Assembly: GCA_910585155.1 (NCBI GenBank)
Contig: CAJUEC010000035.1
Span: forward strand, 1-25,834
Reading direction: 5' to 3'
From: an uncultured Oscillospiraceae bacterium
GTDB taxonomy: Bacteria; Bacillota; Clostridia; Oscillospirales; Oscillospiraceae
DNA length: 25,834 nt
The notes under the pieces were generated by a model, which had not been told where the DNA came from, did no database searches, and saw only the letters and a list, made by a program, of their open reading frames with translations. The translations under genes and the position numbers were made by a program. This document shows, in pieces, positions 14,296 through 21,359 of this stretch (within the stretch, counting starts at the first letter, position 1; each line of letters begins with the position of its first letter).

Positions 14296-14508
14296 TCACT
14301 TGCCCTCACAGTTCATGTCGTCCAGGCTGCAGCTGGTGTCCTCGTCCTTGGTTACCGCGTTCATGTCGGTAATGGAGAAGCTCTGCTCCTCCTGGCCCTC
14401 CAGGCAGTTCATATCGTTCAGCGCGCAGCTGCGGTCGTCATCGGTACTGATGCCGTTCATGTTGGTGATGCCCAGGCCGCTCTTGATTTTGGGTTCCTTC
14501 TTTTCCAT
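14296..14508 (-). CDS. 70-residue protein of four 16-residue DMN/Cys repeats, unknown function
   Basis: I do not recognise this protein. After a lysine-rich leader-like start (MEKKEPKIKSG) it consists of four repeats with an exact 16-residue period, marked by ITNMN (14-18), LNDMN (30-34), ITDMN (46-50) and LDDMN (62-66). Repeats 1 and 3 are cysteine-free, with an acidic tail (TDDD, KDED). Repeats 2 and 4 carry a Cys pair, SCALNDMNC (C28, C35) and SCSLDDMNC (C60, C67), so the order is A-B-A-B. It is acidic, with no membrane segment or signal peptide. A strong TAAGGAGGG ribosome site eight bases before the ATG and a promoter (14627-14655) indicate a real, well-translated, single-gene unit. It could be a peptide precursor to be modified, or a small metal- or thiol-handling protein; no modifying enzyme is nearby. 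Confidence 0.75.
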   Translation of the reverse strand: MEKKEPKIKSGLGITNMNGISTDDDRSCALNDMNCLEGQEEQSFSITDMNAVTKDEDTSCSLDDMNCEGK

Positions 14509-14626
14509 GGCGTGGTCCCTCCTTACGTGATGTCATTCAATGGGCACAGCAAAGCCGCCGGCAGAAGGGCGGACCTTCCCACCAGATCATGGGTCAGCAA
14601 TGCGAACGGATTGCTTTCAATTTTAA

Positions 14627-14655
14627 AGTATAGCCCAATTGCCCAAAAAATACAA
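14627..14655 (-). promoter_or_regulatory. Promoter of the four-repeat protein gene
   Basis: TTGTAT (14650-14655) - 17 nt - TATACT (14627-14632) on the minus strand, leaving a leader of about 110 nt before the ATG. The 315-bp gap 14509-14823 otherwise holds the leader and the upstream region of the divergent peroxiredoxin. A plus-strand TTGCGG (14738-14743) - 17 - TATTGT (14761-14766) is a weaker candidate promoter for that gene. Confidence 0.6.
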
Positions 14656-14823
14656 GGGCGGGCTGCACCATTTTTGACAAACCTGCCATTCTGTTGAATG
14701 GCGCAGGGGGAAAATGGAGAAAATTTGTGTAAACTGCTTGCGGGGGAGGCAAAAATCTGGTATTGTCTCTTTGACAACAATGGGCCGAACGACCGGAAAC
14801 TTTGTATACAGGAGGAATGCGTT

Positions 14824-15390
14824 ATGGCGCATATGATCAACAAGGAGCTGGAGCCCTTTTCCGTCATGGGCTACCGCTGCGGGGACAGCCGTCCCTATAC
14901 CCAGGAGGACCTGCTGGGCCACTGGTCGGTGCTGTTTTTCTATCCCGCTGATTTTACCTTCGTCTGCCCCACCGAGCTGAAGGACCTGTCCGAGCAGTAT
15001 GAGGGCTTCCAGGCGGAGGACTGCGAAATCTACTCCGTCAGCGAGGACACCCACTTTGTCCACAAGGCCTGGGCGGACGCCTCGGACACCATCAAGGCCA
15101 TCCCCTTCCCCATGCTGGCCGACCCCGCCGGGGTGCTGGCCCGCCAGTTCGGCGTGCTGCTGGAGGAGGAGGGGCAGGCCCTGCGGGCCACCTTCCTGCT
15201 CAACCCCCAGGGGCGGATTGTGCTCTATGAGATTCACGACCTGGGCATCGGTCGCAGCGCACAGGAGCTGCTGCGCAAGCTCCAGGCGGCCCGCTTTGTG
15301 GCGGAGCACGGTGACCAAGTGTGCCCTGCCCACTGGCACCCCGGTGAGGAGACCCTGACCCCCAGCCTGGACCTGGTGGGGCTGCTGTAA
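14824..15390 (+). CDS. ahpC: 2-Cys peroxiredoxin (AhpC type)
   Basis: Thiol peroxidase that reduces hydrogen peroxide and organic peroxides. The 188 residues contain the peroxidatic Cys in ADFTFVCPTE (C48) and the resolving Cys in DQVCPAHW (C167). The EHGDQVCPAHWHPGEET tail is of the typical AhpC kind. ATG at 14824 follows ACAGGAGGA at good spacing. The next gene, 15 bp downstream, encodes an AhpF-N-terminal-like disulfide protein that is the natural reductant of the C48-C167 disulfide. Together they form an AhpC / AhpF-like pair. No PerR box like the one at 10057 was noticed here. Confidence 0.94.
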   Translation: MAHMINKELEPFSVMGYRCGDSRPYTQEDLLGHWSVLFFYPADFTFVCPTELKDLSEQYEGFQAEDCEIYSVSEDTHFVHKAWADASDTIKAIPFPMLADPAGVLARQFGVLLEEEGQALRATFLLNPQGRIVLYEIHDLGIGRSAQELLRKLQAARFVAEHGDQVCPAHWHPGEETLTPSLDLVGLL

Positions 15391-15405
15391 AGGAGGGGGG
15401 TTGCA

Positions 15406-16071
15406 ATGCCGCTTCAGCCCAAGAATTACCCCGGGAAGAGCCCCCTCATCGCCCCTGAGCTGGAGAGCCAGCTGGGCCAGCTGCTGGCCAAGCTGGAGGC
15501 CCCGGTCACCCTGGTGTGCCTGCTGGGGGAGGACGGGAAGAGCGCCGAGATGGCCGCCTTCGTCAATCACATCGCCGGGCTGTCCCCCCAGCTGTCCTGC
15601 AAATTCCTGGCCCCTGGGGAGGACCCGGACACAGACGAGGCGCTGGACGCCTCGCTGCTGCCCGCCACCGGCGTCTATACCGAGGCCGGGTTTGGCCGTA
15701 TGGTCTTTCACGGCGTCCCCGGCGGCAAGGAGATCACCGGCTTTGCCGGGGCCCTGCTCAACGCCGGCGGGGCCGCCAAGCCCCTGGACAAGCCCACCTT
15801 GAAGGACATAGCCAAGATCAGGAAGCCGGTGGACATCCGGGTGTGTGTGTCTCTGGCCTGCCACCACTGTGCCCAGCTGGTGATGAGCGCCCAGCGGGTG
15901 GCCTGGGAGAACCCCCTGGTCACCGCCCATATGATCGACGCCAACCTCTACCCCGAGCTGGTGAAGCGCTATCAGATCCAGCGGGTGCCGCTGACGGTGC
16001 TCAACGGGGACAAAACCGTCCCCGGCGGCAAAACCATGGCGGAGCTCACCACCCTGCTGGCAAAGCTGTGA
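15406..16071 (+). CDS. Stand-alone AhpF N-terminal-like disulfide oxidoreductase
   Basis: A 221-residue protein resembling the two fused thioredoxin folds at the N-terminus of AhpF, without the flavin and NADH domains that follow in classical AhpF (about 520 residues). The active disulfide is CHHC (C152, C155) in VSLACHHCAQLVM, close to the CHNC of E. coli AhpF. The cis-proline follows in RVPLTVLNG (P195). The first fold (about 1-125) lacks a CxxC, as in AhpF. The strong AAAGGAGGGG site, close spacing and the preceding ahpC gene support a role in re-reducing AhpC. Its own electron source must be encoded elsewhere, probably a thioredoxin reductase; that is inference. Confidence 0.88.
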   Translation: MPLQPKNYPGKSPLIAPELESQLGQLLAKLEAPVTLVCLLGEDGKSAEMAAFVNHIAGLSPQLSCKFLAPGEDPDTDEALDASLLPATGVYTEAGFGRMVFHGVPGGKEITGFAGALLNAGGAAKPLDKPTLKDIAKIRKPVDIRVCVSLACHHCAQLVMSAQRVAWENPLVTAHMIDANLYPELVKRYQIQRVPLTVLNGDKTVPGGKTMAELTTLLAKL

Positions 16072-16077
16072 CATCTC

Positions 16078-16117
16078 CTCCGCCGACAGAGCGGCAGCCC
16101 TGCCGGCGGAGTTTTTT
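16078..16117 (+). terminator. Terminator of the ahpC operon
   Basis: Arms CTCCGCCG / CGGCGGAG (16078-16085, 16104-16111) with an 18-nt loop region, then T6. It follows the stop by 6 bp. Confidence 0.8.
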
Positions 16118-16189
16118 GTCTGTTTTTGCAAAAGCGAAGGGGGTTCTTTGTGCGTTTTGTCGAAATTTACATAAGCCGGAGGAATTGTG

Positions 16190-16218
16190 TTGCTTTTCTT
16201 TTGCATATATGCTAAATT
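16190..16218 (+). promoter_or_regulatory. Promoter of the candidate structured RNA
   Basis: TTGCTT (16190-16195) - 17 nt - TAAATT (16213-16218). Transcription would begin near 16225, just before the structured region. Confidence 0.5.
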
Positions 16219-16224
16219 ATGTAT

Positions 16225-16345
16225 ATTGATAGGCAGCCCCTTTGGGGTCCTCTGGGGGAGCAATTGAATAGGCGTACCTTCGAGATGAGCGCACAGGGTT
16301 AGGACAGTGGGAGACCGCTGCCAGTGTCCTGCGCTCTTTTCTTTT
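16225..16345 (+). ncRNA. Candidate structured RNA of about 120 nt ending in a terminator
   Basis: A noncoding stretch with its own promoter and a terminator-like 3' end (GCGCTC then TTTTCTTTT). Two mutually exclusive foldings are visible. GGCAGC (16232-16237) can pair with GCTGCC (16317-16322), closing a roughly 90-nt domain. Alternatively GAGCGC (16287-16292) and AGGACA (16301-16306) can pair with TGTCCT and GCGCTC (16325-16336) as a terminator stem. Small hairpins such as CCCC-ttt-GGGG lie at the 5' end. It resembles a riboswitch or attenuator for the downstream TetR gene, or an independent small RNA. It does not match any class I can name, including 6S, SRP or cobalamin types. Confidence 0.45.
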
Positions 16346-16355
16346 GTTCAGAAAG

Positions 16356-16457
16356 CCGGTATTCATGGCCAAGGGCGAAAAGACTGCTCCGCCGGAATTC
16401 GACGCGGCATGGCGGGGAAAACCAGGCCCGGCGGTGGTTTGAGGTTGTGAATACAGG
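16356..16457. repeat. Degenerate REP-like palindrome
   Basis: CCGGTATTCATGGCC (16356-16370) and GGTTGTGAATACAGG (16443-16457) are decayed versions of the arms seen at 7097-7153, here about 72 bp apart. No gene is visible between them. Confidence 0.4.
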
Positions 16458-16568
16458 TTCTAAACGGGGGCGGACGCCGCATTCATTTGGATCACAGAGA
16501 TGCAGGATCTCGTATGGGGGCGCAGCCGGCTGTTCGCCGCTGGCCCGGATGGGGAGGAATTTACCGCG

Positions 16569-17126
16569 ATGTGTTGCAATACGAAGCAGAAAATCGCCCG
16601 GGCGCTGCGGCAGCTGATGAGTGAGCGCCCCCTGAGCAAAATCACGGTGCAGGACCTGATGGAGGGGGCGCAGATGAAGCGGCAGAGCTTCTACTACCAC
16701 TTCCAGGACATCTACGACGTGCTGGGCTGGATCTGTGAGAAGCAGCTGGGACAGCCCCTCCGGGAGGAACCGGAGCTGGACTTTGAGGAGTGGTGTATGC
16801 GCCTGGTGGCCCTGATGGAGGAGGACCGGGCCTTTTACCGGCGGGTCTTTCTGGCGGGCAACCCGGAGATCGTGCGGGAGTTCTGCGAGGGCCTGGTGCG
16901 CCCCCGGGTGGGCCGGCTGCTGTTTCAGGAGGAGGACCTGCGCCAGCTGCCCCGGCGGCAGGGCTTTGTGGTGGACTTCTGTACCAGGGCCCTCACCAGC
17001 TATTTTGTCGAGCTGTGTACCGCCCGCAAGAGCGCGGACCGGGGAGAGGTGCGGGAGTGCCTGCGCGGCCTGCTGGAGGTGCTGCGGCCCGCGGAGGAGG
17101 CCTGTCTCCAGTCTCAGGCGGGCTGA
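16569..17126 (+). CDS. TetR family regulator, DhaS-like
   Basis: A 185-residue DNA-binding protein. The N-terminal helix-turn-helix reads KITVQDLMEGAQMKRQSFYYHFQDIYDVLGWICE, shown here only to mark residues about 24-57; it closely follows the DhaS pattern of dihydroxyacetone-kinase activators (xRQSFYYHF, then YxLLxWIxE). The C-terminal domain is of the short TetR type and includes RAFYRRVFL. ATG at 16569 has GGGGAGG 11 nt upstream; an in-frame ATG at 16500 has no ribosome site. It lies just upstream of glpK and 3 kb from dhaKLM. Known DhaS proteins activate dha genes together with a DhaK-like co-activator, so dhaKLM is the likely target. Assignment as TetR is firm, as DhaS moderate. Confidence 0.8.
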   Translation: MCCNTKQKIARALRQLMSERPLSKITVQDLMEGAQMKRQSFYYHFQDIYDVLGWICEKQLGQPLREEPELDFEEWCMRLVALMEEDRAFYRRVFLAGNPEIVREFCEGLVRPRVGRLLFQEEDLRQLPRRQGFVVDFCTRALTSYFVELCTARKSADRGEVRECLRGLLEVLRPAEEACLQSQAG

Positions 17127-17235
17127 GCGGCGGCAGAGCTTTGACGATTTATACAAAACCCGGCGGGCGACCAAATAAAAACTATAAAATTCATACAATC
17201 ACTTCAGGTTGTCGAATGATTTTTTTCCCCGCAGT

Positions 17236-17332
17236 TGCTATAATGAAATCAGCATAAGCGTTCTTGGAACTGGGTGCGGCTTGCCAGCGCGGCCCGGAGC
17301 CGGGACCGGCAGGAGCGAACGGCCTGCTTTCT
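17236..17332 (+). promoter_or_regulatory. glpK promoter and hairpin leader
   Basis: An extended -10 box, TGC-TATAAT (17236-17244), lacks a good -35 box, which suggests help from an activator. The leader then forms CCCGG-ag-CCGGG and, at 17309-17327, GCAGG / CCTGC followed by TTTCT. The last hairpin is a weak terminator-like structure that could be the GlpP control point. Confidence 0.45.
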
Positions 17333-17375
17333 ACCATTCACTAAGACGTCATTTTTATAAAGGAGGAACACGTGT

Positions 17376-18872
17376 ATGGCTAAGTACGTAATGGCGCTGG
17401 ACGCGGGCACCACCAGCAACCGCTGCATCCTGTTCAATGAGAAGGGCGAGATGTGCAGTGTTGCGCAGAAGGAGTTCACCCAGTTCTTCCCCAAGCCCGG
17501 CTGGGTCGAGCACGACGCTGAGGAGATCTGGTCCACCCAGCTGGAGGTGGCTCAGGAGGCCATGAAGAACCTGGGCGTCACCGCCGCGGACATCGCCGCC
17601 ATCGGCATCACCAACCAGCGTGAAACCACCATTGTGTGGGACAAGAACACTGGTGAGCCCATCCATCACGCCATTGTCTGGCAGTGCCGCCGTACCTCCG
17701 AGTACTGTGACTCCCTGAAGGAAAAGGGGTTGGTGGATACCATCCGCGCCAAGACCGGTCTGGTCATCGACGCCTACTTCTCCGGCACCAAGGTCCGCTG
17801 GCTGCTGGAAAACGTCCCCGGCGCCCGGGAGAAGGCCGAGCGCGGCGAGCTGCTCTTCGGCACCGTGGAGACCTGGCTGATCTGGAAGCTGACCAAGGGC
17901 AAGGTCCATGTCACCGATTACTCCAACGCCTCCCGCACCATGCTGTTCAACATCAACACCCTGGAGTGGGATGAGGACATTCTCAAGGAGCTGAACATTC
18001 CCAAGTCCATGCTGCCCGAGGCCAAGCCCTCCAGCTGCGTGTACGGCGAGGCCGATCCCCAGTTCTTCGGCGGCCCCATCAAGATCGGCGGCGCCGCCGG
18101 CGACCAGCAGGCCGCCCTGTTCGGCCAGACCTGCTTCAACCCCGGCGAGGCCAAGAACACCTACGGCACCGGCTGCTTCCTGCTGATGAACGTGGGCGAG
18201 AAGCCCGTGTTCTCCAACAACGGCCTGGTCACCACCATCGCCTGGGGCCTGGACGGCAAGGTGGAGTACGCCCTTGAGGGCTCCATCTTCGTGGCCGGCG
18301 CCTCCATCCAGTGGCTGCGCGACGAGATGCGCCTGGTGGACTCCTCCCCCGACTCCGAGTACATGGCCCGCAAGGTCAAGGACACCAACGGCTGCTACGT
18401 GGTTCCCGCCTTCACCGGCCTGGGCGCCCCCCACTGGGATCAGTACGCCCGCGGCACCATCGTGGGCATTACCCGGGGCGTGAACAAGTACCACATCATC
18501 CGCGCCACCCTGGAGTCCATGGCCTATCAGGTCAACGACGTGCTCCAGGCCATGAAGGCGGATTCCGGCGTGAACCTGGCCGCCCTGAAGGTGGACGGCG
18601 GCGCCTCCGCCAACAACCTGTTGATGCAGATGCAGGCCGACATCAGCGGCGCGCCTGTCAACCGTCCGATGTGCGTGGAGACCACCGCCATGGGCGCGGC
18701 CTATCTGGCCGGTCTGGCTGTGGGCTATTGGGCCAGCAAGGAGGACGTCATCAAGAACTGGGCCATTGACCGCACCTTCGAGCCCGTCATCGACGAGGCT
18801 GACCGCGCCGCCCGCTGCAAGGGCTGGAGCAAGGCCGTCAAGTGCTCCTACGGCTGGGCCAAGGAGGACTGA
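17376..18872 (+). CDS. glpK: Glycerol kinase
   Basis: Phosphorylates glycerol to sn-glycerol-3-phosphate with ATP; cytosolic, FGGY family. The 498-residue length is normal. Visible blocks are DAGTTSNRCILF (ATP site), GWVEHDAEEIW, TNQRET (substrate Arg), YFSGTKVRWLLENV, AAGDQQAALFGQ, YGTGCFLLMN, GLGAPHWDQYARG and DGGASANNLLMQMQ. In Enterococcus and Bacillus GlpK a histidine phosphorylated by HPr lies in a DYHFYG-like segment just before the GDQQAALFG block. Here the segment reads DPQFFG with Gln at residue 229, so that activation is probably absent. Start ATG at 17376 follows AAAGGAGGA. glpF follows after 117 bp. Confidence 0.97.
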   Translation: MAKYVMALDAGTTSNRCILFNEKGEMCSVAQKEFTQFFPKPGWVEHDAEEIWSTQLEVAQEAMKNLGVTAADIAAIGITNQRETTIVWDKNTGEPIHHAIVWQCRRTSEYCDSLKEKGLVDTIRAKTGLVIDAYFSGTKVRWLLENVPGAREKAERGELLFGTVETWLIWKLTKGKVHVTDYSNASRTMLFNINTLEWDEDILKELNIPKSMLPEAKPSSCVYGEADPQFFGGPIKIGGAAGDQQAALFGQTCFNPGEAKNTYGTGCFLLMNVGEKPVFSNNGLVTTIAWGLDGKVEYALEGSIFVAGASIQWLRDEMRLVDSSPDSEYMARKVKDTNGCYVVPAFTGLGAPHWDQYARGTIVGITRGVNKYHIIRATLESMAYQVNDVLQAMKADSGVNLAALKVDGGASANNLLMQMQADISGAPVNRPMCVETTAMGAAYLAGLAVGYWASKEDVIKNWAIDRTFEPVIDEADRAARCKGWSKAVKCSYGWAKED

Positions 18873-18931
18873 GCGCTCCGTTCCGGCCTGAGGGCCGCCG
18901 ATCCAGTTCATTTTCCGCCATCTGTCCCCTG

Positions 18932-18955
18932 AGGCGGGGCCCCTGGGCTCCGCCT
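18932..18955 (+). other. Hairpin in the glpK-glpF gap
   Basis: Arms AGGCGGGGCCC / GGGCTCCGCCT pair with one G-T pair and a very tight loop. No T-run follows, and the glpF ribosome site lies about 20 nt downstream. It may affect mRNA stability or processing between the two genes. Confidence 0.45.
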
Positions 18956-18989
18956 TGGGATAGAGAATAAAAGAGGAGGTTTCCTGTTT

Positions 18990-19703
18990 ATGTTGTTACC
19001 GTATATCGCTGAATTTTTGGGCACGATGATGCTCATCCTTCTGGGCGACGGCGTGGTCGCCAACGTGACGCTGAACAAGTCCGGCATGAAGGGCGCCGGC
19101 TCCATCCAGATCACCCTGGCCTGGGGCCTTGCCGTCATGGTGCCCGCCTTCATCTTCGGCGCGGCCTCCGGTGCCCACTTCAACCCGGCCCTGACCATCG
19201 CCCTGGCGGTGGACAAGAGCCTGGAGTGGGCCATGGTTCCCGGCTACATCATCGCGCAGTTCGCCGGCGCGATTGTGGGCGCCTGCCTGGTGTTCATCCT
19301 GTTTAAGGACCAGTTCGACGCCACCGATGACCCCGGCACCAAGCTGGGCGTGTTCTCCTGCGGCCCCTCCGTCCCCAACATGCCCCTGAACTTCCTGGCT
19401 GAGGTGGTCGCCACCTTCGTGCTGGTGTTCTCCATCAAGGGCATCGGCCAGGTCGCTGGCATCGCCGCCGGCGTTGATAAGCTCCTGGTGTTCGGCATCA
19501 TCGTCTCCTGCGGCATGTCCCTGGGCGGCCTCACCGGCTACGCCATGAACCCCGCCCGTGACATCGGCCCCCGGATCGCCCACTCCTTCCTGCCCATCAA
19601 GGGCAAGGGCGACTCCAACTGGCCCTATGCCATCGTTACCCTGTGCGGTCCCATCGTGGGCGCCATCATCGCGGTGCTGCTGTACGGTGTGATTCCCTGG
19701 TAA
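18990..19703 (+). CDS. glpF: Glycerol facilitator (aquaglyceroporin)
   Basis: Inner-membrane channel for passive glycerol entry. The 237-residue MIP-family protein has six predicted membrane segments and the two pore half-helices HFNPALT (NPA at 65-67) and MNPARDIGPR (187-196). The aspartate after NPAR (D191) marks glycerol channels rather than water channels. The start ATG at 18990 follows AGAGGAGG. It is downstream of glpK in the same direction, and GlpK traps the incoming glycerol as its phosphate. Downstream is the leader of the dehydrogenase operon. Confidence 0.96.
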   Translation: MLLPYIAEFLGTMMLILLGDGVVANVTLNKSGMKGAGSIQITLAWGLAVMVPAFIFGAASGAHFNPALTIALAVDKSLEWAMVPGYIIAQFAGAIVGACLVFILFKDQFDATDDPGTKLGVFSCGPSVPNMPLNFLAEVVATFVLVFSIKGIGQVAGIAAGVDKLLVFGIIVSCGMSLGGLTGYAMNPARDIGPRIAHSFLPIKGKGDSNWPYAIVTLCGPIVGAIIAVLLYGVIPW

Positions 19704-19737
19704 TTATTTGAGGCTGTTCAGCCGCTGAGGCAGCTGG

Positions 19738-19883
19738 TATAATCATTTCTGTAAAAGGCCCCACGCGGGGTGTATAATCCCCCTGGTCTCTCACGCAGAG
19801 TGAATGAGTACGCTGTGAGCCGGGCAGCCCAGTCCCCTCCTCCTCGAGGAGTGGGCGGACCGGGCTGCCCGGCTCTTTGTGTC
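19738..19883 (+). promoter_or_regulatory. glpA promoter(s) and candidate GlpP-controlled attenuator
   Basis: An extended -10 box TGG-TATAAT (19736-19743) and a second TATAAT (19773-19778) precede a strong hairpin: perfect 14-bp arms GAGCCGGGCAGCCC (19817-19830) and GGGCTGCCCGGCTC (19862-19875), followed by TTTGTGT. The 31-nt loop contains a second small palindrome, TCCTCGAGGA. Position and shape suit a leader terminator relieved by GlpP. The T-run is short, so its strength is uncertain. Confidence 0.55.
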
Positions 19884-19913
19884 AAAAATGGTAGAAGAAG
19901 GAGTGAAACCTGT

Positions 19914-21344
19914 ATGGTTGACATCGTAATCATCGGCGCGGGTGTGTCCGGCTGCGCCATCGCCCGGGAGATCTCCCGGTACAAGGCGGACGTGCTGGTG
20001 CTGGAGCGGGAGGAGGACGTGTGCTGCGGCACCTCCAAGGCCAACAGCGCCATCGTCCATGCGGGCTACGACGCGGCGAACGGGTCGCTCATGGCCAAGC
20101 TGAACGTGGCGGGCAGCCTGCTCATGCCCGAGCTGGCCCGGGAGCTGGACTTTGCCTACGAGCAGAACGGCTCCCTGGTGGTCATGATGAGCGAGGAGGA
20201 CCGCCCCGCCCTGAACAAGCTGTACGCCAACGGCGTGGCCAACGGGGTGGAGGGCCTGCGCATTGTGGAGCGGGACGAGCTGGTGGCCATGGAGCCCAAC
20301 ATCAGCGACGAGGCGGTGGCTGCCCTGTACGCCCCCACCGGCGGCATCGTGTGCCCCTTCGGCCTCACCTTCGCCCTGGCGGAGAACGCCGCCCGCAACG
20401 GCGTCAAGTTCCAGTTCGACAGTGAGGTTACCAATATTGAGAAGATCGACGGCGGCTGGAAGGTGTCCACCCCCAAGGGGGACGTGGAGGCCAAGGTGGT
20501 GGTCAACGCCGCCGGGCTGTACTCCGACAAGCTGCACAACATGGTGGCCGATGACAATATGACCATCGTTCCCCGCCGGGGCGATTACTTCCTGCTGGAC
20601 CACTCCGCCCAGGGCCACGTGAGCAACACCATTTTCCAGCTTCCCGGCAAGTACGGCAAGGGCGTGCTGGTGGCCCCCACTGTCCACGGCAACATCATCG
20701 TAGGCCCCACCGCCATCGACATCGAGGACAAGGAGGGCACCGCCACCACCCAGGCGGGGCTGGACGACGTGCGGAGCAAGTGCGGCATGGCGGTGAAGAA
20801 CGTCCCCCTGCGCCAGACCATCACCAGCTTCGCGGGTCTGCGGGCCCATGAGGCCCGCCACGAGTTCTTCATCGGCGAGATCAAGCCCGGCTTCGTGGAT
20901 TGCGCCGCCATCGAGTCCCCCGGCCTGTCCTCCGCCCCCGCTATCGGCCGGATGGTGGCCGGGATCGTGAAGGGCATCCTGGGCCTGGAGGTGGACCTTT
21001 CCTTCGACCCCCGCCGGAAGGGCGTCCTGGACCCCAAGGAGCTGGACGCCGAGGCCCACGCCGCCCTCATCAAGGAGAACCCCGCCTACGGCACCGTGAT
21101 CTGCCGCTGCGAGACGGTCACCGAGGGCGAGATCATCGACGCCATCCGCCGCACCCCCGGGGCCCGCAGTGTGGACGGGGTGAAGCGCCGGGTCCGGGCC
21201 GGCATGGGCCGGTGCCAGGGCGGTTTCTGCTCCCCCAGGGTGATGGAGATCCTGGCCCGGGAGCTGGGTGTGGACCAGAGCGCCATCACCAAGTCGGGCG
21301 CCGGGTCCGAGCTGATCGTGGGCGTCAACAAGGACGCCATTTGA
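19914..21344 (+). CDS. Glycerol-3-phosphate dehydrogenase, GlpA-like FAD subunit with BFD-type 2Fe-2S domain
   Basis: Oxidises glycerol-3-phosphate to dihydroxyacetone phosphate. The 476 residues begin with the FAD Rossmann motif IIGAGVSGCAIAREI and continue with a DAO-family fold (GTSKANSAIVHAGY, VVNAAGLYSD, RRGDYFLLD, FAGLRAHEARHEFFIGE, ESPGLSSAPAIG). They end with a bacterioferritin-associated-ferredoxin-like domain whose four cysteines are C397, C399, C434 and C439. ATG at 19914 is used because GAAGGAG lies upstream; the frame is open through the hairpin leader, but that part is regulatory. Two further subunits follow, 15 and 4 bp apart. This set is the anaerobic three-gene type found in clostridia, distinct from aerobic GlpD. 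Confidence 0.9.
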   Translation: MVDIVIIGAGVSGCAIAREISRYKADVLVLEREEDVCCGTSKANSAIVHAGYDAANGSLMAKLNVAGSLLMPELARELDFAYEQNGSLVVMMSEEDRPALNKLYANGVANGVEGLRIVERDELVAMEPNISDEAVAALYAPTGGIVCPFGLTFALAENAARNGVKFQFDSEVTNIEKIDGGWKVSTPKGDVEAKVVVNAAGLYSDKLHNMVADDNMTIVPRRGDYFLLDHSAQGHVSNTIFQLPGKYGKGVLVAPTVHGNIIVGPTAIDIEDKEGTATTQAGLDDVRSKCGMAVKNVPLRQTITSFAGLRAHEARHEFFIGEIKPGFVDCAAIESPGLSSAPAIGRMVAGIVKGILGLEVDLSFDPRRKGVLDPKELDAEAHAALIKENPAYGTVICRCETVTEGEIIDAIRRTPGARSVDGVKRRVRAGMGRCQGGFCSPRVMEILARELGVDQSAITKSGAGSELIVGVNKDAI

Positions 21345-21359
21345 GGGAGGGCTGAGACT

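Noticed and set aside
14698..14823. Extended start for ahpC
   Set aside because: It has no similarity to the family and no ribosome site; the AhpC N-terminus and AGGAGGA fit ATG 14824.
14623..16263. Long minus-strand frame opposite ahpC and the AhpF-like gene
   Set aside because: Same kind of antisense shadow, crossing two well-supported genes and a terminator.
16225..16345. Identification of the structured RNA as 6S, SRP RNA or a cobalamin riboswitch
   Set aside because: The GGGAGACC stretch recalls part of a B12 box, but the other conserved cobalamin blocks are missing and the region is too short. SRP and 6S signatures are not found.
19770..19913. Extended start for the GlpA-like gene, in frame from 19770
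   Set aside because: The extension would translate the promoter and hairpin leader. The FAD motif and ribosome site fit ATG 19914.
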